From NCBI GenBank assembly GCA_037576195.1, contig CM075101.1, forward strand, positions 6,696,001 to 6,760,000: 64,000 nucleotides of DNA, read 5' to 3'. Origin of the DNA: Phytoseiulus persimilis. Its lineage: Eukaryota > Arthropoda > Arachnida > Mesostigmata > Phytoseiidae. A program made the position numbers and the translations under genes. The notes under the pieces are model-generated. The model was not told where the DNA came from and did no database searches. It saw only the letters and a program-made list of their open reading frames with translations. How positions within the stretch are numbered: position 1 is the first letter of the stretch; every line of letters begins with the position of its first letter. This document shows, in pieces, positions 12,601 through 24,599 of this stretch.

Positions 12601-15600
12601 CAATACGGAGGCACATGCAACTGCTCATGTAGAACTCTCAAAATGCTTTCGATCTGCAATAGGAGTCTCCGGTCAGCAACCATGGTATCGGATCGCTGGA
12701 AGCAGTATTAGCAGACGATCGTCAACGTTCTCCTACTAAAATTGATGTTCAAGAGCCAGATCCATTTGAAGACCTGCTTGTTATCCAGGAACTCACAAAT
12801 CCTTTCGGCCCGGGAGGATTGAGTCGCTCTCGGCAGGGAGATCAGGAGGCCACAAATGATTAACAGGCGACATCCACAGGACGCCTCGGAGTTGGACGAG
12901 CTGCATGAGGGTGCTTGTTCCAGCTCAGTGAACTCGAGTGCTACGTAGTGAAACGGACCTTCGAGGGAAGCTTCCCCGCAAATCTCATCCCGATACACAT
13001 TTGCGGCAACTAGAAGAAATCCACCGTGGGAATGAGGAGTGAGTTGTGAGAATACGCGGATTTCTGCCGAGCCTTCTACGGAGCTCTTGATCCAACGGCC
13101 AGATAGGGGCTCCGTAGCGATGTTAACTACGTTGCTGTCGTGGGGATCAAGGTGAGCACAAACTCTCGAGGGGACGTGCGCTGCTCAGGCCAAAGTGGAG
13201 CTCGGTTTCATATACTGTCGAGCTCCCACACATTGTGGAGGTCGGAATCACTGCCCCCGTGAAAGGAGACCGCCCCTGCGGGAATACCCGAGAGTTGTAG
13301 GATCGGGTACCAAATTACTCTCTCTCACCGCTAAATCCTCCTGCGTTGAAGCTTCTGGGGCATGGCGATTCGCGTACCGATAGAACTTCGGAAGTTCAAC
13401 TCAACCAATACGACCCTTCCCTCGAGAATGACGCTACCCAAGAGTTGCAGTCTCCCATCTTGCTTGAAGTTCTCAATATCTCTACTGAGACTCCGAAAGC
13501 CATCCTTCAAAGTAAGGTATCGTTCTCAATATTCTCATCTTGATACTCTTTCGTTAATTCACTGGTCAAGCATCGTCAACCATGCCATCGCCTGCTCTGC
13601 TGCGCGCGCTTTTCGGGAAATCCGGCTTCATACCGGAGGACCTAGCAGATCCCCGCGTGTTTTTGCCCGTGGGTTTCATGATTCTCGAGCCAAATTTGTA
13701 TTTCGCACGTCACACGACTTTGTGTATTCGTATGCGTTCCACCCTTGTTGCGTCAATGGAGTGGATATCTCTTTCAGTCAGTTTCTATGCTTCTCCCAGG
13801 GATCCGTCAAGACTCTAGAGCGTGGGGATTTGAGCGCGAGTTATTTGGAGAGAGAGAGTGAGAGAGAATGATTCGGATTCGGGTAACTGGGATATGCAGA
13901 GTTGGAGGTCCGCTCCGATCTCAGGAACCCCTGCTCTCCTCCTTGAAGTTTTTGGAGGACAGTATCGATGCATATCATCACCCGTTCCTGCCACATCGAG
14001 GATCTCTGTTTGCGCTGATGAGCTGGATGCCCCATAAGTAGCTCCGAGCGCTGGTCTCGTTCCGGGGTGTTCCCAGCCTGTTGAATTCTCGTCCATATCG
14101 TACGAGACCTCCGCGAAATGCGCGTCGGTTTGAGCGGTGCACACGAGTGTCCGAAAGAATGTGAGGTGATCAACGGGCTGCATGTTATATTTTCACGAGA
14201 TCCGCATCGTGAGACTTCCTTTCGCTCTATCGCGGAAGTGCTCTGGAGCGGGCGACCCACGCTGGAATCGATCGCCTGCACGGAACGAATGTTCCGTACT
14301 CCTGAGAAAACTCGAAAGAAATATTCCAGCTCGACGGATGTAATGCCGAAGGAAGAAGCCTCGGAGGCAGCTGCACACGCACGATCTGTGTGAATGTCAG
14401 AAGTTCCCGGAGATGAATCGGAGAGAGTTCTCATGCTTCCTCAATCTCAACAACAAAATGGTTGATTTATCAGTGCTGCACAATTTGGCTGCCTTCCACA
14501 GGGCCCTGCATTTTCCAAGTATTATCATATTTATGAGGATCGAAATAGTGTTCTTCCGAGGGACCGTATCGGAACGTGCAGACGCATACATAAAGAATGA
14601 TACACCCTGAGGAAGAATTCGCTTCCCTTTTGGTCCTTATCAGAGCGGGAAAACCGCCTCGAGCCTCGAAGGGATCTTCATGATAGTTTATTCAAGTGGT
14701 GACTCAAAACTAGTGGAGTTCCCGGTATACACGATGCGTTCCAATGAGAACCATGATCGAGGGCAAGGTTTTCTCTCAAGGAGAGAAGCATCACTCAGCG
14801 AAGCTTTCCTGCACCACCTTGGTGCCCACGACTCCATCTTTGGCTGCCCATGATTGCAACGCCGGTGATTCATACGCGCGAGAAAAATAGCGGGCTCACG
14901 AAGGAGAGCTTCGCTCCTGCGGACTTCACGAATGCTCTCTTCACTTCCTGATTCCGTCTTCACCTTAATATTCCTGTGGATAACGATTGAAACCTCGCAA
15001 AAGTTTCTCCTGACTGACTTGGACCGTCTACAAGAGCCTACGGCTCCGTCCTGGAGTATCTCCGGTGAAGTTTCCGAGGAAGGCGGAGACAGCCTATCTC
15101 TGCTCGCTGCGGAGCATTGAAAGGGAGCGCGCGCCGATCAAGATTCTATCCCTACCAAAACCTAGATCGCAATCACATAATCAGCGCACGATCCATTGTT
15201 TAGAACACAGGCGGCCGTTCTCTCTGAACTGTGAGGAAACAACGAGCCGCCTCGAGCGCTCAGACTATCCGAGTTACAGAGCAATTTGCTCTAAAATCGA
15301 GAGCTCCGATTAGGTGCCTGGACTGGAGCTGTGATGATGGAGGTTTGCGGTACCAAGACTATGTTGCAAGCACCTGTAGAGCCTAGCAAAATGAATCGTC
15401 ATTCACACGAGAGTTTCGGTTCGTGCAATCTCCCGGGGTCTTTGAGTTTGCGTGTATGTATATAACGCGAGAGCTCTGAAAAACGACCACCAGGAATTCC
15501 GACGTTGCACTGTTCTCCGGGCACGTGTCGAAGCTCCAACGACCATTAGAGAGAAACGGGCTACGATGATGGTGTCTGCGAATAGCGGATCGCACTATCC

Positions 15601-15998
15601 CATGTTTGATCACCCAGGCGATGGGTGATCTCTGTGCGAGTTCTGTTCCGTAATGGCCTACGAGAGGTCGAATTACAGGAATGGTATGGGTTCATTGATC
15701 CCGACCTGGTTCGTTAGATGAGCATGGTTTTCCATTCCGGCCGAGTCAGCCTTACATCGCGGGCGCTTCTGCAGATCGTTTTGCTCCCTTTTCCCACTTC
15801 TCAAGGGCAATTTCGAAGGGCTCTTCCACAAATGTGGAGCATCCAGCTCACTAAGGGAGTACAACAGCCGCAATGCCTGAAATGTTCCTATATCTCACAC
15901 CATTCCTTGATATGCACTGATCGATCTTCTGTACACGAAGATGATAACCATCATGCGGGTAGTGTTTCAGTATCTCATATTATATTTTCAATACGCAG
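9609..15998. other. No defensible gene
   Basis: About 6.4 kb. Several 80-200 codon frames occur, but overlapping frames on the opposite strand look equally plausible (for example 11.43-11.84 kb and 12.7-13.0 kb) and I found no chain of phase-compatible exons with a known domain. AATAAA at about 10.37 kb is 760 bases after the TMBIM-like stop codon and could be its polyadenylation signal, but is far. A GA-rich patch lies at 13847-13870. Confidence 0.4.
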
Positions 15999-16657
15999 TG
16001 ATTCAACTTTCGTTCAAGTAGACAGAGGAGGATTCGCCGTGATTGTCTCATCCGCAGTATCGCGATTAATCGATCTACCTCGGTTTCTGTCGTCAATTTT
16101 GGAGGAACCAATTCATCAGATGGTAAGTTCAAATGGAGATCCGCATGGGAGAACATGTGCCCTTAACCGACTTCCATACGTCTTGATACTTTTTGATATT
16201 TCCGGCGATTTTCGGAGCTTCTTTCTCAAACGTCGCTCATTTATACGATACCAACTTGGCGTGATTCGATCAGATCCCTTGTTTTTCGTTCCGATTCCAG
16301 AGCAAATTCACGAGAATCAACGAGTTTCCTCCCCCTTTCGGCTCGGCGGGTCTCTCTGTAGGGTTCGGCTGATTTCAAGATCTGTTTCGGCATATCAGTC
16401 CAGCCACCACAGTGATTGGATGAGTATTGGCGCGAATCCATGGGGCCTCCGCAGTGCTGTACTTTAGCAGGAGAAGGTCTGCCGACGACTTGGATTCGTC
16501 CTGTGAATTTTGTTGTGGACCGCGGCCGGATTTTGTTATCCAAGGTTCCCTGGAAACAAACAAGAGGATCCACGCTGCGGTACGCCGATCAGAGGGCGAA
16601 TCGTTTGCGGCTTCCCCGCGTTCTTGCTTCAAGAATCTTCTGCTTTTGCCCGGATGA
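15999..16657 (+). CDS. Candidate three-exon gene end, unknown protein
   Basis: Three exons join with correct phases: 15999-16122 (acceptor ttttcaatacgcag, donor ATG|gtaagttc), 16380-16411 (acceptor gatttcaag, donor gtgatt) and 16468-16657 (acceptor gtactttag, ends at TGA). The first carries SRLIDLPRFLSSILEEP, the last a cysteine-rich patch DSSCEFCCGPRPDF and ends in FKNLLLLPG. The frame of the first exon stays open for about 280 bases upstream, so the upstream border may be wrong. No family is recognised. Other frames across the last exon are also open, so the model rests on splice-site quality and phase agreement alone. Confidence 0.35.
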
Positions 16658-16969
16658 GTCGGCTGTGGAGGCGGAGGAGAGCGTTTTGTGAGGACCAGCC
16701 GTTGCACAAGGTGAGTGTTGTCCCGTGAGCTGCGACTGACGGCCCTATTTTAAGCAGGCTAGATGCCTCGACTGAACATTCGAGGATCCATTTGCTCGAC
16801 GAACCGATATCAATCGAAAGTGTGCATGTCTTCAAATTATCCACTTCGGTATTGGAATCTATCTTGGATAACGGGGAATCGTTGCGGTCCAACGTTTTAT
16901 GCAGGACCTTTGGATAATCGAAAATGGGTCGCAAGCACTGACCGATATTCATCAGGTGTTGGTTGGCAG

Positions 16970-17663
16970 ATGACGAAAGATTTTTCTCCGCGCTTCTCTT
17001 CCGGTGCGGCGCCCGTTCAAAGCGCAGCTTCACGACTGGTCCTCGAGACCCAGCGACCCAGACTTGCGGCCTTGGACGAGGACGCCCAAGTGGCCCCCGG
17101 GTCGCACACGCGGCCTTGGTCGTCTCTCGCGAAACCCTCACTCGACTGAGGGAAAGAGTCCACGCAAGAGTCGGCGAGGCAAGCCCCCAGGAGCAAAAGC
17201 AGGATATCCAAACCGAAGCGAGGTTCTCAAGAGACTTCAACAAGCCTCAGCCCTAGTTATTCCCTGGTCGGAGGCGATTCGGACGGACCCGTTTTCGAGG
17301 GAGGTCACGATTAAAAGTGAGTTGATCTGTTACGCTTCCCCGGGAGTTTGAGTCACGAGAGGACGGTCCGCTCGGAGTGATCCTCGCCACGATCGAACTC
17401 CTGAGTTGACAGGATGTTTGAGCTAAGTTATCTTGACCTGACCACACACCGACGAGAATCGGTTTCTAGGGGACATGAATTCTGGGGAAGTTTCCGCTCC
17501 GTGGCATGTGCTTAGAGGTCAGTCTTCATCTGGCGAAAGTTTCGCCCTGGTTAGCCAAAGTACTTCCTTGAGCTGCTCCAACTTCTTTGATCGAGGAGGG
17601 AAAACTCACCCCAAAATACAGCGGAAGACTTCTGAGCTCTCGGAAAACGAATCGCTGCTCTAA
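16970..17663 (+). CDS. Candidate exons, unknown protein
   Basis: A frame ending at 17316 (ATTAAAA|gtgagt, phase 1) joins in phase to an exon 17470-17663 (acceptor ggtttctag) that ends at TAA with SENESLL, a tail resembling an acidic dileucine sorting signal. Upstream borders are unclear because three frames are open between 16970 and 17250. An ATG exon at 16654-16710 with a clean donor (CACAAG|gtgagt) could lead into it, but overlaps the stop of the neighbouring candidate. No family recognised; may be a shadow of something else. Confidence 0.22.
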
Positions 17664-20600
17664 GCGTCAAGAAACTTCAATTGTCAATAAGAACGAAACC
17701 TCTGCTCGTGAGTTTCGGAGTCAGGATCTTCGCGTGAGCCTGGACTGAGTTGGTTCTCCGTTCCGGTCGAGTCTCAACCCACGAGGAAACAGGTTCCTAT
17801 TGATCGAACGTTTCTGTCCGACTCTGCAGCTTCGGGCTCGGAAACTGGTTGGGTCCTTGAGATCTCTCGCGTCGTGGTCGAGCCTCGGGTTGCTCAACGT
17901 CGCGATTCGATATCGATAATGAACTGGCCTCCGGCGAGCTGGTCACCGCAAAATATAACGGCTTGTACATCATTCAATTCCGCTCGAGTTCGATCGATAT
18001 CGTTCCATCACGCTAGGAACCCTATCGGAACCTATTTAGCGAAATTCCGACCGCTTTAGAAATCTCGCGCCGACGAGTGTTCCGAAGCATTTTTAACTGA
18101 TCGAGCAAATTACCATGCTCGACGAAAATAACACCACTCGGGGCGATCGTTCAGCGGTCCGTGCGTCCACCACTCGGTTCGAGTCGTCTGTCACGGTCAT
18201 GTCTTACGCGACTAGCCCCAGAATATCGAAGCCAATCAATTAGTGAATTATTCGTGACTCGCCATGCGTTTCTCTGTCTCGCCAGTGTACGTCGCGGCAA
18301 ATGAAGCGCTGAGCATGTACAGTCCGCACCTCATCAGACCGAGCCCCGTGAAGCGCATTCTGATTCCACGAATGTCCCGCGAACGCGTGAGATTTGTATC
18401 GCGCGGACAGTTCGATTCCGCTCCGATTCAGCGATTGGAACATAGTCTGGATTCCGTCGAAACTCGAGAACACGCAAACAGCGGCGCAGGTTTCCGAGCT
18501 GGCTCACGTCATAAAGTTGCCCCAAGCCCGACCTCATTCACGACCCGCGTGACCGAACATCAACGGATACCAACGCGGAGAACCTAATATATGCGGTGCG
18601 AGTTGTTTCCAACCAGGCTCTCTACGATGCAAGGCGGGAATCTGAGCGCTCACATTTTCATGAGGATCGGAGCGAAATCGCACGTTTGAGGCGAGCCTCT
18701 CAATCCTCGGTCTGACATCTGTGAGTGCATCGGATCCGAGATCGAGTGCTGTCGATGACGACACCCGATTGCCGAAATGCGCCACCAAGCCATTGAGAAT
18801 CAAGACTGTATCTTACTGTCCAGATGGAGGAGTTATCCGATGCCGATAAATTCCACGGACTGATGAGCCGGCGTGAGCCTATCATTTGTTGGAAACCGGG
18901 GTAGGCATCCCCCGGCGATCCGATACGACGCGCGGTCAAGGAGAGAAAATGCACGTCGGCGGATTGGTCCTTATCTCGGAGAATGTTTAGACTTCACGGG
19001 AGCTCTGCAACTCGTCCGTTTCCTGAGAACTCAGGGGCGTGATTTCCGACCGAGGAGTTTCAAAACCGAGGGATTCCGGCAAGACGGGACATAACCGGGG
19101 AGCGGCTCTCAGGGGAGGAGGAATGTGTTCAGCAATGGAGCTCAGGCTTTTCTCTCGATCCGCGGCCGTTAGAGCTAGATCAAGAATTCTACGGTGCGGC
19201 TTGGCTCGCCAACGCCTCCATGCGCTCACTCACAACTAAACCTCCGCTCTCTAGGACGTCGAGACGCCACTTCAGATGTTTTTTTCTCTTCCGTCCCTCG
19301 AGCAAAAAATTTCGAGGAGTATTGCTGCGGGCAGAGAGATGCTATGAAACGCCGAAGAACCTGGGAGGCAGAAACTGGGAGCACCAAAGCATCCGGAAGA
19401 CAGAAGCGGGAGAGCGACAACGGAACCGTTAGTAATGATCAGCAACGGTGCTCCGAAGCAATCCGTACGGCAGTGTGATGAGTCTCAAACCTTGAGACGT
19501 TTCTCCTGGTCCACCTCTGTCGCTCACAACACATCGCGACGAAAGCGGGATAGCTCGAGGATCCTAGGACACGGAATAACGAGCAGACTGGCAAGACGTC
19601 AATTGCTCAAACTTGATGTTTCTCTACCGTTTGAACCTGGGGAATCCCAGCCGAACACGATTCCAATACGTGTCACTGAACACGTAGGAGAGGAGGGAGT
19701 GTTTCCTTCATCAGGAAACTACAATCATTTTCTCGACTTTTGTTCACTCAACATGCAGCACCGTGATGTGGGTTCCCGCGAGATCCCTGACCGGAAATTG
19801 AAGAATCAGTCCTGAATCCAACTTGAAAAAAAACACGAAACGCCGCCGCGAAGGAGTGCCGGCGGGACGCACTCCTTGGCTCCGCAGTCCTTTGCTCTGT
19901 TCCGGCTCAGTGGCTCACACTCAAGGAATACTTTCGATTACGCCGTGTCCAACCCGATGAAGGCTACGGCCTTCGCGTAGATCTCGAGTATCCTGTTCCC
20001 GTCAGCGAGTCGACCAACAGTGTTGCTGCTGCAATGAAGTTGCCTTCATCAGTTGGTACAATGCGATGGAAGCAATTTTCCCCATGAATATCGTTCTGAT
20101 CTGTATTCAGGTTGTCCTCACAAGGTAACCCAATACTAGAAAATCATCGGAGTCTTCTGTGTTCTGATTCAGCGAATGCCTCTCCTTTCCTAGCTATTTC
20201 TGCCCCCGGAACCGTCGATTGTGCTCACAGTGAACGAAATGGATCATCTGAAATGTCACTAATCAAGTTCCCTTGGTCAGAGCCTTGCGGAAAATGAAAC
20301 TAGAGCTTCGCGCAAGGTTGCGTTCCATGAGGAGAATGAAGCAAGGGAACGCGTCTCGATCTGAGACACATATTCTGGGAAACGAAATTCCGGAAACGAT
20401 CTCGAATCGATGCAGTAACGGCCTCCGTAAGTCAATCGTGATGGAGTTCTGCCCGCCGCCTCTTCCCTCGAAATGATTGCGGAAATTAATGATGCTTTCA
20501 GACAAAATTGTGGAATTTTTCGATGTGACAGACGAATCCAACGGACTGTTATGCGGAGCAGCGCCTTGATTGCACCGCAAGCTAAGGTTTTTCTCGTCAG

Positions 20601-23600
20601 TGACAATGCTATGATAGAAGAACGATCCAGCTCCATTGGCGCAGGAGACGTTTTTTCCATCAACTTTCTGTCCCCAAGTGTTTGACCGAAGAAAAAACAC
20701 TGAGCTGTGGTGACGTCAGCGACTGCAGGCAGCGCAGTATCGAAATCGGATCGCACAATGAATGGCGTCGGGGGACGGAGGCGATCCGTGGTCAGTGCAT
20801 CGAGCATGAACTTTCCGAATTCTCGCAATCACCGCGTAATCTACGAAAGTCGGCGTTGTTTGAGCAAGCGCAATCCGAACTTCCCTCCCCGAGGTCTGCG
20901 ATGGGGATCTCGGCAACGTCAAGGCCGAAACCTCAGACGAGCTCCGGAGCGAACCTTTGAGCCGCGAGCAGGAGACAGAAAGCCCTGAATCGCTTCGCTT
21001 CCGCAAATTGAGTTTCTTCTTGCCAGGCTTGTTTGGTCTACCAACGGAACGGCTCCGTCTTCGGGATTGGAGAAAGAGCGGTGAAGGGCGAGGCGTTGCA
21101 GTACAATCGTTCTACGAAGCACACCCAACACCTGCCCCGCCTTCTTCTTCTCGGGAGCAACTCCGAGGAACGTGAGCTCGTCGAGTTCATGGTCGCTTTC
21201 CTCAGATTTTATTTTGGTTCGGCTCTCGAGTTCCTCGGAGTCGATAGATTTTCCGCCGTTCCGGAACAGTTCCTTCAGATGACCTTACACTCGATTCCGA
21301 GCAATCTCGTTGAGCGAAAAGTGCAAACATCCTTAGAACATGACGTAGCGCTTGCCTTTCCGAAGAGGTTCTGGCCGTCGCCCCAGCAACAGGTGCTTTC
21401 AACAACATTTACTTATTTCCGTTTTGTCACCTATGTAGTCTGTCAGTCGGCTGTCCGTGCACTTGATGTGGAACGAGGAAATGGGGACGCAGGCGGAGAG
21501 ACCGAGGATCGAAGCGGTCTCCGCTCGGTCGCAAAAGCTTTCTTGCAATCAGCTCATCAGCCCGCTGTTGACTTTTGCTGATCTTGTTCACTCCACCGTC
21601 ATCAGCTCGTCAGTTGGACGGGGATGGGGAAAAGCGAGCCTCGTGAGGCTCACACCGTCCTCGAAGCTTCCGTTCCATTCCATGAAGCCCCTCGCTGGCC
21701 CTCGGGTTGCTCCCACGCTTCGCTCTATGTTTGTGCGGGAGGAACGTCTGCAATTCTCTGGATATCTCGCGCCTCCTTTCAGCGAGCTTTCCTTCGTCGA
21801 AATTGGTTCAACGCGAGAACTGGTCAAAGAGGCCACTCTCTCGGAGTCCTATCGGTTGTTTCCTCCCACGCAATTACGACATCGATGGTCGAGGGAACAT
21901 CAGTTGAAAAACTCCCGTTTCCGTATGTCAAACTTGCTGCTCCTTCCCCCCGATGGGAAAATCGAGGCCGAAACGTGTGAGAGTTACGCCCGAGGAAACA
22001 GCGTTTTGTGTTCCTCATGGCTGGAACTTGGGCAACTAGGGATATGGGAATGAGGTTCCTCCCCACCTTCTCTCCGCTGAATATTGCGTGCTTCCGGTTG
22101 CTTCCTAGAGAACTTCTGCTACCGCCTTTGTATTCTTCTCCTCCGAGATTGTAATATTCAAGGGAACAACGACGAGATGACTCTAGACCGCGGAACATTC
22201 GTCATGGTCATTAGCTCTCAGAAGTCGAGGGGCTGGCATGGCCTGTCGAAAAGTTTGCGGGAACCCCGAGATGAATACCGCCCGGAGGTCAAACCACTTT
22301 TCACCACGCTCCTTCGAGATCCACTGAAGTCCGTCGGAACAGACCGTTCCGCCAGCGATCGCATCTCACCGTTCCGATATTCATATGAGCGCATCTTCTC
22401 CTGTTTCAACCTTCGAGACTCGCAGTTTTGGTCATTACTCTGCATACGGCGTTTCATGGCTCCTCCGGCTCTTCTCATGCTCCGACGGTATATCCGCTCG
22501 TCGTAACGTTAGCCGGCAAATCAGTGAGTCTGTCAACCAGTCACCGCGGTTGACACTGGGCTCTAAAACAGTATGATACAGTGGTTCAACTCACGCAATG
22601 GGTGCGGCGCGTATCCATTAAGTCTCCGAGAGAGACCTCCCCTTCCACATCTGACGCGAGCGATGCGAAACACAATAGTTTGGTCTGAGCGAGCGTATGC
22701 GGGTTAGCGCGGTTAACCGTCCCCGATCCTCTCCGATTCAATGTACATATTCTCAATTCACGAGAACTCGCAGAACAGCTTGGATACAAGAACGAGGCTC
22801 CTCGGAGTGATCCGCCATAGATGATACTGGTAATAGTTGATACTGTCCAATTCAGGGGTTTTCAACCTTTCCTGATGGCGGTACCTGTCTGCTCATATAG
22901 CTGCCAGAAACGCGGAAGTATAGCTGGAATGTGACCAGAGGGAGGCGAGAAGAACATCAGATCTGTTGCAGAACTATCCCGATATCAAGATCAGAGCAAG
23001 GCAGAGGCCCATCGAAGCCTAACCTACAGCAACTCAGTGTTCACGGGACCCCTCTCGCGGTCAAAGTTGGTTTCGAAACCCCCTGCTGATGCTCCCCTCT
23101 CAAATACAGGGTCGTGGGTGGAGAAGGTACCTCCGACGCACAGTCTGGAAGTCCTCGCATGGTTCGTGTGCGATTGAATGGGTGATGTGCAATAGCCGCC
23201 CCTCGAATCGGTTTTTCATGGGTGGGTGGAGCGAAGACGCACCGATGATTTGCTGAATCGACTCTCTCGCACCGACCCAAAACATGTGACCTTATCGCAT
23301 CGTTCCGTGGCGCCGAAAAAACAGAGCCAATCGAAATATGTATAACGCGAGCTGCTGTAGCAACCAATTCATCACATCATCCGAGAACGAGCCTGATTCA
23401 TGGATGAAATACACGTTCCGAAGGTCGATAACCCGTTCCGGCCTCGTCAAGAAATCTTCGGGTGATAGGATTCGAAACATGATAACTCTTATGAATGTTA
23501 TCGCGAACTCTTTCGGAATCAGTCGATAGAGTATCGGGGCGAGGCGGTTGCTTAAAATATAGGAAACATAAATCAGCCGGGGCTGGTTATGCTGGGGCGT

Positions 23601-24599
23601 AGCTGAAAAAGGGAGTGCATTATTATCAAGTGGAAGAGCCTTACGGAGATTGGGCTTTCATGTATATATGTATATCTTTTACTACAGGCGTACGTACGTT
23701 CGTACGAGTATAAACTACATCAGGGCTGCGAGACTTGTCTAAAAGAGGTTATTCCGCCGTTGGTTTGTCGTTGGAGTATTCCGAGTTGTCATGGTGACTG
23801 TTGTACTTTTGGTCAACAAAACGCCTCGTGTTTCGATTTTGGAACATCGCAACAAACTGTATCCACGATTTCAAGAGAGATTCTCCGTTACACGTCATCA
23901 ACCAAATCTGCGAGAATGTTTTTCCCGGCGCGCCAGATGTTCAAGGTTCATCAGGCTCTCTATTTAACAGAAGCTGCTCCTTTTGAGTCATGGGCTGGTG
24001 GAGAGTTCGGACCTTGCAGAAAACGTCCGAGATTCACGGATCCGGACCAGGAATGAATTCACGAATGTGAGCGCGAATAATGGTTCGCGGACATTCAGGC
24101 AGAATTCCTCGAAATGGGGATCGAGAGGAACGCCGTGCCGGGAAATCGCTCTTTTTCCCGCCAACACGATGAGCAGCAGAGTCAGTTTTCGCTCACGGAG
24201 CGTTCGCGCTCGGAGCGGTTCGGATAGTTTCGTTGAAGATACGTTGGGATCGCTTTCCTCAGGCGAAACTTTTAACGGACCCGAATGCAACCAAGCAACA
24301 TACCAGCTAGGCATCCGACCGTTTCCTCTCCGATCGCCTGCATAGAGTCGTCCTGACATTCCAAGATCTCTCCGCAAAGCCGCCGATCGGGAATGTTCTG
24401 CAGCTGGCTCTAGTCATGCGATAGCTGATAACTGTGAGATAGTTCGAGCGTTAGTTGGTGAACGTTGGATTCTTATCGTTCTTTCCCCGAAATAACCTCT
24501 ACGCGGAGTCATTAACAGCTCAAATTTATTTCCAGTATGTTGAAGGCGGACACGTGAGGGACATCTCAAAGATGTCCCCATGGAGAAACAACCCGATCC
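17664..24599. other. No defensible gene; phosphatase upstream region
   Basis: About 6.9 kb upstream of the plus-strand phosphatase gene. Several open frames of 100-200 codons (21.03-21.58, 21.46-22.05 and 20.28-20.83 kb) overlap others on the opposite strand without recognisable domains or consistent exon chains. A stretch of alternating purine and pyrimidine (tatatatgtatat and tacgtacgttcgtacg) lies at about 23660-23708. The promoter of the phosphatase should lie just before 24600, but no motif is clear. Confidence 0.4.

Noticed and set aside
13841-14434. 197-codon minus frame
   Set aside because: No domain, low-complexity end from a GA-rich patch, no splice support; within chance expectation.
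16629-17243. 204-codon minus frame
   Set aside because: Opposes splice-consistent plus exons and has no domain.
20560-20690. GAGDVF, like the PfkB sugar-kinase signature
   Set aside because: The rest of the fold is missing in that frame, and overlapping minus frames of 145 and 183 codons look just as plausible.
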